Part shown: in pieces, positions 1 through 8,100 of the stretch
Layout: each line of letters begins with the position of its first letter
How positions within the stretch are numbered: position 1 is the first letter of the stretch
From: Saprospiraceae bacterium
Lineage (GTDB): Bacteria > Bacteroidota > Bacteroidia > Chitinophagales > Saprospiraceae
DNA: 10,740 nt
Assembly (NCBI GenBank): GCA_027009605.1
Contig: JALVCY010000375.1
Span: 1-10,740, forward strand
Direction of reading: 5' to 3'
Position numbers and translations under genes: made by a program
Notes under the pieces: generated by a model
Databases searched by the model: none
The model's input: only the letters and a program-made list of their open reading frames with translations
Told to the model about the DNA's origin: nothing

Positions 1-1
1 T

Positions 2-175
2 ATCAACATCCTTTGCGTCATGGATAGCGGCGATGGAGCCGCACTAGTTTATCGTGATAGCAACCGAGAAAAAATAGTTCCGATGCCTGTTGTCGGGCAC
101 TGGATGAAAAAAGGCTGGGGCAGTTATTTCAAAAAATCTAAAATGGATAAGATGTTTAGGATTCCGGGGATGTAA
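2..175 (+). CDS. C-terminal fragment of an unrecognised protein
   Basis: An open frame enters from the left edge and runs 57 codons to a TAA at 173-175. The visible part reads as an ordinary soluble protein end with a basic, aromatic C-terminus (HWMKKGWGSYFKKSKMDK, then MFRIPGM). It has no membrane segment and no motif I recognise. The stop is followed 8 bp later by a large palindrome and, about 110 bp later, by a strong hairpin, so this looks like the end of a transcription unit that converges on the minus-strand genes. The inverted repeat just downstream raises the possibility of an insertion-sequence ORF, but the residues do not match any transposase end I know. The call rests only on an open frame that continues beyond the window. 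Confidence 0.55.
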   Translation: MNILCVMDSGDGAALVYRDSNREKIVPMPVVGHWMKKGWGSYFKKSKMDKMFRIPGM

Positions 176-183
176 GGATTTTT

Positions 184-263
184 GTAACTGCTTAGGGACC
201 CACTATTTTAGCCAAAAAAATGCCTATTTTTTTGCCTTAAAATCGGAACACCTAAACAGTTAC
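184..263. repeat. 80-bp imperfect palindrome with three concentric arms
   Basis: Three pairs of inverted arms share nearly the same centre (about 223.5). The outer arms are 184-196 (GTAACTGCTTAGG) and 251-263 (CCTAAACAGTTAC), with one mismatch in 13. The middle arms are 205-210 and 238-243, 6 of 6. The inner arms are 213-221 and 226-234, 9 of 9, around the loop GCCT. Transcribed, it would fold into one long, mostly A-U hairpin. It starts 8 bp after the stop of the gene at 2-175, so it may end or stabilise that transcript. It could also be the end of a mobile element or a REP-like repeat. No flanking duplication was recognised. Confidence 0.6.
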
Positions 264-284
264 GGATTTTTAATAAAGACATTG

Positions 285-320
285 AAAAGGCGTTACAAAA
301 TAATTTTGTAACGCCTTTTT
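285..320. terminator. Strong bidirectional intrinsic terminator
   Basis: A perfect 16-bp stem (285-300, AAAAGGCGTTACAAAA, and its exact complement at 304-319) encloses the 3-nt loop TAA. The stem is flanked by an A-run on the left and a T-run (316-320) on the right, so it gives a hairpin plus U-tract on either strand. It lies between the end of the plus-strand gene at 2-175 and the end of the minus-strand cytochrome gene at 543, where a shared terminator for converging transcripts would be expected. The distance to each stop is long, about 110 and 220 bp. Confidence 0.75.
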
Positions 321-368
321 AGGATTTAGTGGATTATATTACCCCATAAGAAAAGTCAGGTACAGTGG

Positions 369-416
369 TTGACTCTTGGCTTCACAAAATTATATCCTGT
401 TTCTTTTTCACAACCC
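369..416 (+). repeat. Dispersed repeat copy A (diverged, left half only)
   Basis: This stretch aligns along its length with the left half of repeat copy B (1436-1484). Shared blocks are CTCTTGGCT, CACAAAATT, CTGTTTCTTTTT or TTGTTTTCTTTTT, and ACAACCC or ATAACCC. The right arm and conserved tail of the family were not found downstream, so the copy looks truncated or decayed. The rest of 417-542 shows no gene or structure I can support. Confidence 0.5.
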
Positions 417-542
417 GCAAGTCCACACCATGCCCAAGTATAGCTACAACTCAAATAAAAACGCAATACTACACGGGTTAGAACTTGTAGGTCTATACCA
501 ATCAAAAAGCAGGGGTTTAACCTGCGTAATCAAAAATTTTCC

Positions 543-1376
543 CTACTGAAAAAATCGCTCATAATCATTTAACTGCTCCTGAATTCGAGCCACAACTTTC
601 CACCCCTTGTTGATATCTACTTTTCTCAACATGTCTTTTTTGTTAATCAAAGCCACAAGGTATTTGTGCAAAGCATTATGGTCAGGCCCTTCCATCGTGC
701 AATCATTAAAAAGAAGATCTAACTCACCGGTTAATTTTTTAGCTAAGCCTTTAAGTGCGGCTTCATCATCCAACACCTTATTCTCAGCAATAATCTGCTT
801 TAGATTATCAATGTGTTTCATGGTCGCATCATCTGATTTCCATTTTTTGCCATCCACTAGCGCAATTTCACTCATCCAAGCATTGGCACGCCCACCCTGC
901 CCTGCATGACCTTTACCCTTTCCATTACCATGTTGTTGCTTTTCATGTTCTGCAAACCAAGCCGGTGCTTCGATGTCATTATTAAAAATGTAATTGGCCA
1001 TTTTTTCCGCATCTTCTTTCGATATTGACAAATTAGGCATTACATTAAATTTATCAACTGCTCCACGCATTAGTGCCATGTCCTTCGTCGGATTTACAAT
1101 CCAATTGGTCATCTCTCTTACAAATTCATCCTTCGAAGGATAAGCCATTGAGTACCGTTTTTTCACAGCAATCAAAGGGGGTGCAATGATATCATCGTGT
1201 GATTTGGTATTTGGATTGTGACAAGCATAACAAGTATTTTTGATCAATGTCAAGCCTTCATTGTCCGCTTTGCTTGAAGTGGTTGCTTGTTTTTCTTGAC
1301 TAGTTGCCTTGTCCGAACAGGCACCAAACGTAACGACTAATAGGCTGATAATCAAGGCTTTAGAATTTATTTTCAT
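543..1376 (-). CDS. Single-heme cytochrome c lipoprotein with helical C-terminal domain
   Basis: This 277-residue protein is probably an electron-transfer or heme-sensing lipoprotein in the cell envelope. Residues 1-20 form a lipoprotein signal peptide ending in FGAC, so Cys20 would be lipidated. A class I cytochrome c domain follows: the heme site C49-Y-A-C52-H53, and MPNLSISKEDAEKMANYIF at 113-131, where Met113 is the likely second iron ligand. Residues 144-165 are a Gly/His/Lys-rich linker. Residues 166-277 are a mostly helical region with no domain I recognise, containing Cys226, His233 and His237. The open frame reaches upstream to 1670, but the added residues are basic, unlike a protein N-terminus, and run through a dispersed repeat; the Met at 1376 opens a proper signal peptide. 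No promoter was recognised upstream. The partner and substrate are unknown. Confidence 0.85.
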   Translation of the reverse strand: MKINSKALIISLLVVTFGACSDKATSQEKQATTSSKADNEGLTLIKNTCYACHNPNTKSHDDIIAPPLIAVKKRYSMAYPSKDEFVREMTNWIVNPTKDMALMRGAVDKFNVMPNLSISKEDAEKMANYIFNNDIEAPAWFAEHEKQQHGNGKGKGHAGQGGRANAWMSEIALVDGKKWKSDDATMKHIDNLKQIIAENKVLDDEAALKGLAKKLTGELDLLFNDCTMEGPDHNALHKYLVALINKKDMLRKVDINKGWKVVARIQEQLNDYERFFQ

Positions 1377-1435
1377 GACATCTGTTTTTATTTTTTGGAA
1401 TTTAATTATTTTTGTTGGTTTCCGGTTTATTGTGG

Positions 1436-1590
1436 TTGGCTCTTGGCTCCACAAAATTTTATTTTGTTTTCTTTTTGATAACCCTTCCATAGGTTTCCCT
1501 TTCTGCAAAGGAAACCGTATGGTAACAAAATAAAATTTTGCTCGTCGATTTAATTCTTGGCGGAGTGGAATTTTCGGAATGGACTCACCG
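1436..1590 (+). repeat. Dispersed repeat copy B (full length, nested palindrome)
   Basis: Perfect 17-bp inverted arms lie at 1452-1468 (CAAAATTTTATTTTGTT) and 1524-1540. Inside are nested pairs 487-491/518-522 and 492-498/510-516 (add 1000 to each), so the core can form a branched hairpin. Outside the right arm, the sequence from 1541 to about 1590 matches the corresponding part of copy C, ending in ATTTTCGGAATGGACTCA at 1570-1587. The repeat fills most of the 250-bp gap between the DUF2202 gene and the cytochrome gene, and probably separates their transcripts. It carries no ORF of its own. The outer boundaries are estimated from where similarity to copy C fades. Confidence 0.7.
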
Positions 1591-1626
1591 TTGTACCGCC
1601 ATACCGAAATACCATTACACCGTTTC

Positions 1627-2262
1627 TTATTGCCCACATTGCTCCTTATCGCTATTAATCGTTGTATCAAATTGAGCTTGTGAAATATATTGTGGAATAT
1701 AAGTAATTCCCTTACTCTCTAATTGCCCATTAAAAGCACGCATATGATTTCTTGAACCACAATTTAAATTTGCGTAAGCATCCAACAAATCAGCATTGTT
1801 GGTCTTATCTATGGCATTATCCAAATCGAATATATCCACATCTTCAATAGTCGCTCCAACAACCAATGCTTCTTCCAAGGAGACGTCTCCCTTTGCAATC
1901 AATGCATCATAAAGGCTCTGTAAATCTGCATTGCTAAACTGACCAACTTCCGGAGATAAGGCAACCGGATCAGTCAATCCATACTTATTGATAATCACCA
2001 ACAACTTATCCATGTGCTTCTGCTCACTCTTCCCGATATTTTTAAATGCTTTAAGACCGTACTTTGTGTACATATAGTTATACACATCTCTCGCCAACTT
2101 TTCTTCTTCTCGCATATACAGCAAATCATGTTGCTCTTCATCTGTCATGACCAATACAGGGTCAGGTGTTACATCTTCATTGTCATCACAAGATGTAAAA
2201 AATCCCATGGACAAAATTAGCAGAACCAGTAGACTCAAAATTCCTAAATTTTTCATAATCAT
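1627..2262 (-). CDS. DUF2202 ferritin-like lipoprotein
   Basis: This 211-residue protein has a lipoprotein signal peptide: a hydrophobic stretch at 6-22, then FTSC with Cys25, followed by the acidic DDNED that is common in Bacteroidota envelope lipoproteins. Residues 45-180 match what I know of DUF2202, a four-helix ferritin-like family. Visible blocks are LLYMREEEKLARDVYNYMY at 47-65, NIGKSEQKHMD at 75-85, the LQSLYDALIAKGD region, GATIEDVDIFDLD at 136-148, and GSRNHMRAF at 169-177. Glu53, Glu54, Glu80, His83, Glu140, Asp143 and His173 are candidate di-metal ligands, by analogy with ferritin-like proteins. The biochemical function of the family is not established to my knowledge. A second Met at residue 3 (2256) could also be the start; neither has a clear Shine-Dalgarno. 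The 2263-2437 stretch upstream shows no promoter I recognise. Confidence 0.88.
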   Translation of the reverse strand: MIMKNLGILSLLVLLILSMGFFTSCDDNEDVTPDPVLVMTDEEQHDLLYMREEEKLARDVYNYMYTKYGLKAFKNIGKSEQKHMDKLLVIINKYGLTDPVALSPEVGQFSNADLQSLYDALIAKGDVSLEEALVVGATIEDVDIFDLDNAIDKTNNADLLDAYANLNCGSRNHMRAFNGQLESKGITYIPQYISQAQFDTTINSDKEQCGQ

Positions 2263-2437
2263 TTTTTTGTGTGTTAGAAAATGGGATATTCATCCCTGCT
2301 TTACGCCCTACTACGCCACACTTTCTATTTTCTTTCACTTTTGTGTAAAAAATGTGGATTTTTCTATAACTAATTGATTATCAAGATGCTTTCGCTAAAA
2401 AAAATGTGAAAACTTTTAGGATTTCTGCCAATTTCTT

Positions 2438-2463
2438 AAAAAAGAGACCTGAATCTTCTCTTT
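2438..2463 (-). terminator. Possible intrinsic terminator after the sigma/membrane-protein pair
   Basis: Read on the minus strand, AAAGAGA (2463-2457) pairs with TCTCTTT (2447-2441) across a 9-nt loop, and the T-run continues to 2438. It lies about 34 bp beyond the stop at 2497, the right place to end the sigma-factor operon. The stem is short and not GC-rich, so the call is moderate. Confidence 0.4.
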
Positions 2464-2496
2464 CCCCACCACCAACACAAAAGACCAGCATCAACC

Positions 2497-3216
2497 CTAC
2501 CGCTTCAATCCCCTGCGCCGTCTCCGCATCATTTCCATCCCACCCCAAGGTCTAATTTCCTCCGCAAGGAACAAATGGTCTCCGGTCAATTTACCTATGA
2601 TTTTGAGTTTCTCGCCTGGTTCCAAGTTCAAGATAGGTGGCACAAAAACACCTTTATGTTCGACAGTCCATGTTTTTCCATCAAAGCCTTTTAAGATTAA
2701 CTGATCATCCTTGGCCGAGATAATCTCTCCAGACAAAAAGCCATCTGCCGGGTTCATCCATATCAATTTTTTCTTTTCCTGAATACTCTCATAGGCAGAG
2801 ACCCGAATATCAAAGGCATGCTCCAATTTTTGAGCACCACCATAGACAAAGAAAGCGGTACCTATCAATACACTAAATGAGAAAGAGAAAATCAATAATT
2901 GAATAATGGTGTATTTGTACCCCCGCTTGGTCTTTTGAATACTCATCATCGCCATACCCAAAAATATGATTAATAAGATCAGCCAAAACAAAGGTAATAC
3001 GCCTAAAAACAATTCCAATCGAGAATGCGACATGTGACGTATCACACTAAAATCCGTCTGCTGTATCGAAAACAATACAATCGAAAAAGCAGCGGCCCCG
3101 ACCAATACAAACAATATCGATCCCAGCCAAATACTTACATTGACTAGCCTAAATCGCCATTTTGGGATGGGTTCTTCCTGCTTTATTCTTTGTAAAAAAT
3201 CGTCTCCTTTTGTCAT
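2497..3216 (-). CDS. Three-helix membrane protein, possible anti-sigma partner
   Basis: This 239-residue protein has a short soluble N-terminus ending in PIPKWRFRL and three predicted membrane segments, about residues 26-51, 68-92 and 104-126. An extra-membrane domain at about 148-222 looks beta-rich (IWMNPADGFLSGEIIS, then GEKLKIIGKLTGDHLFLAEE and IRPWGG). The tail is strongly basic (RRRRRGLKR). The function is unknown. From memory it resembles an uncharacterised membrane family found in several phyla, but I could not search. It follows the sigma factor stop by 4 bp, so the two are almost certainly co-transcribed, and a membrane-bound regulator of that sigma factor is the natural inference. 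It lacks the zinc-binding anti-sigma motif (HxxxCxxC). The frame is open upstream to 3282, inside the sigma gene; ATG at 3216 gives a tidy gene junction and was chosen. Confidence 0.8.
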   Translation of the reverse strand: MTKGDDFLQRIKQEEPIPKWRFRLVNVSIWLGSILFVLVGAAAFSIVLFSIQQTDFSVIRHMSHSRLELFLGVLPLFWLILLIIFLGMAMMSIQKTKRGYKYTIIQLLIFSFSFSVLIGTAFFVYGGAQKLEHAFDIRVSAYESIQEKKKLIWMNPADGFLSGEIISAKDDQLILKGFDGKTWTVEHKGVFVPPILNLEPGEKLKIIGKLTGDHLFLAEEIRPWGGMEMMRRRRRGLKR

Positions 3217-3220
3217 AGCT

Positions 3221-3793
3221 TTACTCTTCAAAGAAATTAATATTTTTATCCTTTGCAATTTTTGCAAATCCTTTTTTAGCACGATTAACTCTTGTCGCCA
3301 CAGTGCCCATTGGTATTTTTAATACATCCGAGATTTCTTCATAATTCAAATGCTCAAAATACCGCAAAACCAAAATGGCTTTATAGTCCGGTGACAGCTG
3401 ACTCAACACTTTTTGGATGGCTTTTTCCTTTTGATTTATTTCACTTTCATTACTCATCATGTCTTCAGCACCGTCACTTTCTCCCAAGCTTTGAACTTGC
3501 TCGATACCCATCGTTTTTTGCTTTCGCCAAAAGGAGACCGTTTCATTATGCACAATTCGATAAGCCCAAGTCGAAAACTTCATGTTCGTATCAAAGCTAT
3601 GAATATTTCGCCATATCTTCACAAAGGCTTCTTGCAAAACGTCTTCCGCATCTTCCGGCTCCACATTGGACAACCGATGAATATATCTAAGAAACTGCTC
3701 TTGATATTTGTTGTATAGACATACGAAATACGTTGATTCAGCCAACGCTAGCTGAATCACTTCAATATCCGTATGTTGTTTACAATCAATCAT
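3221..3793 (-). CDS. ECF-type sigma-70 family RNA polymerase sigma factor
   Basis: This 190-residue protein has the two-domain layout of ECF sigma factors. Region 2 spans about residues 22-92: LYNKYQEQFLRYIHR, the core-binding EDAEDVLQEAFVKIWRNI at 47-64, and the DNA-melting FSTWAYRIVHNETVSFWRKQK at 73-93. An acidic linker (about 97-122) leads to region 4 at about 125-178, with LSPDYKAILVLRYFEHLNY and the helix-turn-helix YEEISDVLKIPMGTVATRVN at 151-170, which would contact the -35 element. It directs RNA polymerase to a set of promoters that cannot be named from this window. The downstream membrane protein may control it. The start codon lies only 36 bp from a dispersed repeat copy (3830-3981), so its promoter must be within that gap or inside the repeat. 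Confidence 0.92.
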   Translation of the reverse strand: MIDCKQHTDIEVIQLALAESTYFVCLYNKYQEQFLRYIHRLSNVEPEDAEDVLQEAFVKIWRNIHSFDTNMKFSTWAYRIVHNETVSFWRKQKTMGIEQVQSLGESDGAEDMMSNESEINQKEKAIQKVLSQLSPDYKAILVLRYFEHLNYEEISDVLKIPMGTVATRVNRAKKGFAKIAKDKNINFFEE

Positions 3794-3829
3794 TTAGTTT
3801 GCTCCAATAAGTCTTGATTCTGAAATAAT

Positions 3830-3981
3830 CGTTGAGCCCACTCCCAAAAGTCCACTATGCCAGAAATAAAAGCGATGAACAAAATTTTATTCTGTTTACC
3901 TTTACTCCCCACTTCTTAGGGGGATTTAGGGGGTTAAAATAAGAGCGAAAACAGAATAAAATTTTGTGGCGTCAAGAGCAA
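3830..3981 (-). repeat. Dispersed repeat copy C (full length, inverted arms)
   Basis: Perfect 19-bp inverted arms lie at 3879-3897 (ACAAAATTTTATTCTGTTT) and 3949-3967. The interior holds a G/C-rich motif with CCCC and GGGG tracts (about 905-935, add 3000) that can form a smaller hairpin. In its own, minus-strand, orientation it begins GCTCTTGACGCCACAAAATT and ends with a tail similar to CTTTTGGGAGTGGGCTCAACG. Both ends match copy B, and the lengths agree within a few bases (about 152 and 155). It separates the efflux operon end (4020) from the sigma-factor gene (3793), and its large hairpin may stop transcription from the efflux genes. Confidence 0.7.
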
Positions 3982-4019
3982 ATTCCAATATCCGACTTCT
4001 CGCAGTAAATTCAACAAAT

Positions 4020-5162
4020 CTATTCACCCCCACCCAAATAATAGACTCCCGAAATCACCCATTCTCCGACTGGGTTATTGTCAAAGGTAACCCATTCACC
4101 GGTTATAACTGGGTTCTTCAGCAATTCTCTTTTTAGTTCCTGATTCACGATTCGATAAGCAAAGTATTTTTCACCATACTTTGTCACGGCATCTAACGAA
4201 AGCCCAACCTGTGCTTCTGGCTCACCTAAGACTATCGCATTGGCAAATAAACCAGGTTTTATCTCAGCCATACTTTTCTCAATATGACAATGCACACTCA
4301 TGGTATTCGTAGCAGCATCCACCAAAGGATTAATCTTCACCACTTCGGCGGATAGCACATCGTTTCCACTTGGCAGCCTAAACCGTACTTTTTGCCCTTT
4401 TTTAATACTCGGAACGTCTTTCGACAAGACATTTAGCTCCAAGTGCATGTGGTCATTATTAGCTATTTCCATCAACTTGTCTTCGGGATGAATCATCTCT
4501 CCCATATTCACATTCACGGAATGCACATAGCCCGAAGTGCCCGCATAGACACCAATCGAAGACTGATATTTATGCTCATGCTCTAATGCATCAATATTAA
4601 TTCCAAGCAACGACAATTCACTTTTCAATCCTTCATAAGTAGCCATTAATCTATTTTTAATAGACAGAGCTTCTTGATAGCTTTTCTCTGGTATGGCATT
4701 ACTTTCTTTTAATAGGCGCTTACGCTCAAAATCACTGTTGGCAAAAACTAACTCTGCTTTTGTTTCCATCAACTTTCTTTGTGCTTCTATGAGTTTTGGA
4801 TTTTCAATCAAAGCCAACAGAGTTCCTTTCTTCACATAATCACCTGGAATATATTTAAGCCTTCTAACAAAACCAGCAGTCCGAGAATGCACATACACTA
4901 ATTCGGTTGGCGGCAAATCAATCATTCCGGTACAATGCACTTCTTTGCTGATGGTCTGCTTAGTTAATTCTCCAATCTTAATTTTTGGATTCCTTTCCAA
5001 TAACTCACTGATATTCTGCGAATTACTACTAGAAGCTACATCATGCATATCGTCTGGTTCATCACCGGATTGACAAGCATTAAAAGAAAGGAGTATCCCA
5101 GACAGGGCTAAAACAACTAGCCCACTTAGTATTTTGTTATTATTTCTGAATGAATATTTCAT
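4020..5162 (-). CDS. RND efflux periplasmic adaptor (HlyD/CusB-like membrane fusion lipoprotein)
   Basis: This 380-residue protein is the periplasmic bridge of a tripartite heavy-metal exporter. Residues 1-30 form a lipoprotein signal ending in SFNAC (Cys30), which would anchor it in a membrane. The order is typical of RND adaptors. The first half of the barrel-sandwich (lipoyl-like) domain is at about 84-120 (RTAGFVRRLKYIPGDYVKKG). An alpha-helical hairpin spans about 121-195, and the second lipoyl half is at about 203-236 (AGTSGYVHSVNVNMGEMI). A beta-barrel occupies about 238-312 (LNVLSKDVPSIKKGQKVRF), with a membrane-proximal part to 380. The ATG follows the pump stop by one base (TAA-A-ATG), indicating translational coupling. 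Met and His residues near the N-terminus (DDMHD) could bind metal, but this is not diagnostic. Family certain; metal specificity inferred from the pump. Confidence 0.93.
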   Translation of the reverse strand: MKYSFRNNNKILSGLVVLALSGILLSFNACQSGDEPDDMHDVASSSNSQNISELLERNPKIKIGELTKQTISKEVHCTGMIDLPPTELVYVHSRTAGFVRRLKYIPGDYVKKGTLLALIENPKLIEAQRKLMETKAELVFANSDFERKRLLKESNAIPEKSYQEALSIKNRLMATYEGLKSELSLLGINIDALEHEHKYQSSIGVYAGTSGYVHSVNVNMGEMIHPEDKLMEIANNDHMHLELNVLSKDVPSIKKGQKVRFRLPSGNDVLSAEVVKINPLVDAATNTMSVHCHIEKSMAEIKPGLFANAIVLGEPEAQVGLSLDAVTKYGEKYFAYRIVNQELKRELLKNPVITGEWVTFDNNPVGEWVISGVYYLGGGE

Positions 5163-5163
5163 T

Positions 5164-8100
5164 TTATTTTGTTTTCTGAGTTAAGAAAGAAAGTTGAAGT
5201 TGAGCGGCATTCCATGCCTTCACCAATTCCAAATAATCACTTTTGTTTTGGATGAATTGCTCTTGAATTTGGCTAAAACGTAAAAAATCAATTTCACCCA
5301 ATTCATATTGTTTCAATAATTTTGTCTGCCAACTTTTGCTTTTGATTTCCAATTGCTCAAATTGCTGCATCGACTGCTTTAATAGCGCCAACTCATTATT
5401 CAATCGTTGGATTTTCATTTGAATACTATTGGCTTCAAACTCCCTGCTATTATTGAGTTGCTGGCGCTCAAGATCTATTTGTTGCCTTCGCACACGAGAT
5501 TTTCGCCTATCCAAAGGAATTCCGACACCCACAGAAAAACCATGAAAACCATATACGTTTTCAATAGATTGAAACTGATACCCTACAGACAAATTGGGTT
5601 GCTTAGATAAGCGTTTGTTCAGTTTAGCTGCTTCTTCTAAGACTTGACCTTCCAGTTGATAGGCTTTCCAAAAAGGACTATCTTCCACCGATAATTCAAA
5701 CTCACTACTGGCGTGTGCTAAAAACTTTGTTGGAACTAGTTGTACATCTTTCTCTAAGTTTGCCAATTGATGAATTGCATATTCTGACGACAATGCTTTT
5801 TGCGCAAGCAACTGCAATTTGGTTTTTAGCGCAAGCATCCGAACCCGCAACAAAGCTTCTTCCGAAAAGTCCACTTCTCCCGCACTTAATCTAAGCGCCA
5901 CGACTGTTTTTAGTTGTTCGTAAATGCTATCCAACTCCTGCCAAGTAGCCAAATTATTCTGCCAATACGACCACTCATTAAAAGCCAATTTTAAATCATA
6001 CTCCAACTGATTTTCCATCAGTGTTGAGCGATAAGAAATAGCTTGCGCCTTTTTGTCATAGTATGACGCCTGACCTTTCTTTTGCAACAAGCTACTGACA
6101 TCCTGTTTAATCGAAAAAGCGTGGTCATAATCCTTGGCATTCAACTGCCCGCCATCATAGCCCATCTCTAAAGGAGCCAATGCCCCAATCGCTTTTTTAT
6201 TAAGCCGCTCCATGTTGGCTTCCAATTGATTATTCTGAATGGCAGGGTGATTGGATAAGGCGTAACTGATTACTTCTGCTTCCGTCATTTGGGTTTGAGC
6301 CTGACCATTCCAGGCAAATCCAACCAATAGCATGATGACCAATGAAAGCTTAGATTTCCACTTTTTGCGATTAATCAAATAATAAATAGTTGGTAATATC
6401 AACAACGTCAATAAGGTAGATGATACCAAGCCACCAATCACCACGGTTGCCAATGGTCGTTGGACTTCTGCCCCACTTCCCGTTGATAAAGCCATCGGAA
6501 TAAAGCCCAAAGCTGCCACCAATGCCGTCATTAAAACAGGACGTAATCGGCTCACACTTGCCGAAGCAATCAACTCCTTTAGGCTCGTGAACTCATTGAC
6601 ATTCAACTGTTTAATCGCACTCAACAAAACAATCCCATTCAAAACAGATACCCCAAACAAGGCAATAAAACCAATCCCCGAAGAAATACTAAATGGCATC
6701 CCGCGCAACTGCAAAGCAATAACACCACCGACTGCTGACAAAGGCACTGCAATAAAAATAGTCAACGCGTCCGCTACATTTCCAAAGGCCATAAACAATA
6801 ATAACAAAATCAAAAATAAGGCAATTGGCACAGCCACCATCAACCGCTTAGAAGCATTCTCCAAGTTTTTATATTGTCCGCCATATTGAAATTCGTAACC
6901 TGCCGGCAAAACCAATTCGGCATCTAATTTCTGAGCAATATCTGCTACCAAACTAGCCACATCCCTATCCCGAACATTGATACCAATATTAATAAATCTT
7001 CTAGCCTGCTCCCGAGTAATCAACATCGGCCCTTCGATAGACTGAACCGTAGCCACTTCACTGATGGGCAATGGCACACCATCTGCACTCATGATGGTCA
7101 ATTGATTTAAGTCCAATTTTTCTCGTGAGGCTCGATTTACCCTGACAACTAAATCAAATTTGCGCTCTTCTTCAAAAATACTACCGACAAATTCCCCCGC
7201 ATAAGCCGACCGAATCACTTGGTTTACATCTTCTACGGACACGCCATATTGTGCCAATCTTTGTCGGTTGTATTTAATATTAAGCTGTTGCAAACCATCG
7301 GTCTGATCTACTTTTACGTCTCCAGCTCCTTGGATTTTCTCGATGATTAGAGCTGCTTCATCTGCTTTAGATTTTAGCATTGCGACATCTTCTCCAAATA
7401 GCTTTACAGAGATGTCAGATTTGGCTCCTGTCATCAACTCATTAAATCGAAGCTGAATCGGTTGGGTAAATTCAAAGGAAGCCCAAGTAATATGTGCTAA
7501 TTTTTCTTTCATTTTATCCATCATTTCTTCTCTTGTCGTTGCCGACACCCACTCATCTTTATCCTTCATAATAATCATCACATCGGCATCTTCAATAGCC
7601 ATTGGGTCGGTGGGCACTTCGGCAGTACCTATTTTTGATATTACATGCTTTACTTCAGGAAAATTTTCAAGAAGAATTTTTTCCGCAAGGCTCGAAGTAT
7701 GAATACTCTCTTGGAGCGAGCTCCCGGGCTTTATAGACTGCTGCATTGCGATATCTCCTTCTTCCAAAGTTGGCACAAACTCTGCACCTAATGTATTGAA
7801 TGCCAACACTGTATATAAAAATGACAACAAACCAAATAGTAAAATAAAAGCCGGTTTCTTTAAAGTAAATTGGATGGATGGCAGATACAGCTTACGCAAG
7901 AAACGCATCAACTTATCAGCTATTGAATTAGAAGCTTTTATCTTCTTTTTAAGAAATAACGACGCAATTACAGGGACATAAGTCAACGACAAAATCAATG
8001 AACCAAAAATAGCAAAACCAACTGTCTGAGCCATTGGCCTAAAGGTTTTTCCTTCGGTTCCTTCCAGCGTCAAAATCGGGATAAAAACCAATAAAATAAT

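Noticed and set aside
1452..1540. Intrinsic terminator for the DUF2202 gene formed by the inverted arms
   Set aside because: The arms are nearly all A/T and belong to a dispersed repeat with flanking homology, so terminator-only function is not the best description, though it may slow transcription.
1377..1670. Upstream extension of the cytochrome gene to 1670 (98 more codons)
   Set aside because: The added residues are basic and low in structure, run through dispersed repeat B and overlap the end of the DUF2202 gene, whereas a clear lipoprotein signal begins at 1376.
3217..3282. Upstream start of the membrane protein at 3282
   Set aside because: It would overlap the sigma-factor gene by 62 bp. 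The ATG at 3216, 4 bp after the sigma stop, gives a normal operon junction.
3292..3718. Overlapping plus-strand open frames antisense to the sigma-factor gene
   Set aside because: The sigma-factor frame has clear region 2 and region 4 motifs; the antisense translations are Phe/Ser/His-rich with no motif.
5164..6375. Frameshift or assembly error joining two genes (pump and TolC)
   Set aside because: The frame is continuous across the junction and the architecture is one I know from other Bacteroidota, so a natural fusion is more likely.
6587..6889. Plus-strand open frames inside the pump gene, such as this one and others near 5407, 7796, 8285 and 9062
   Set aside because: They are antisense shadows of a strongly supported gene, with Asn/Lys/Thr-rich translations and no recognisable domain.
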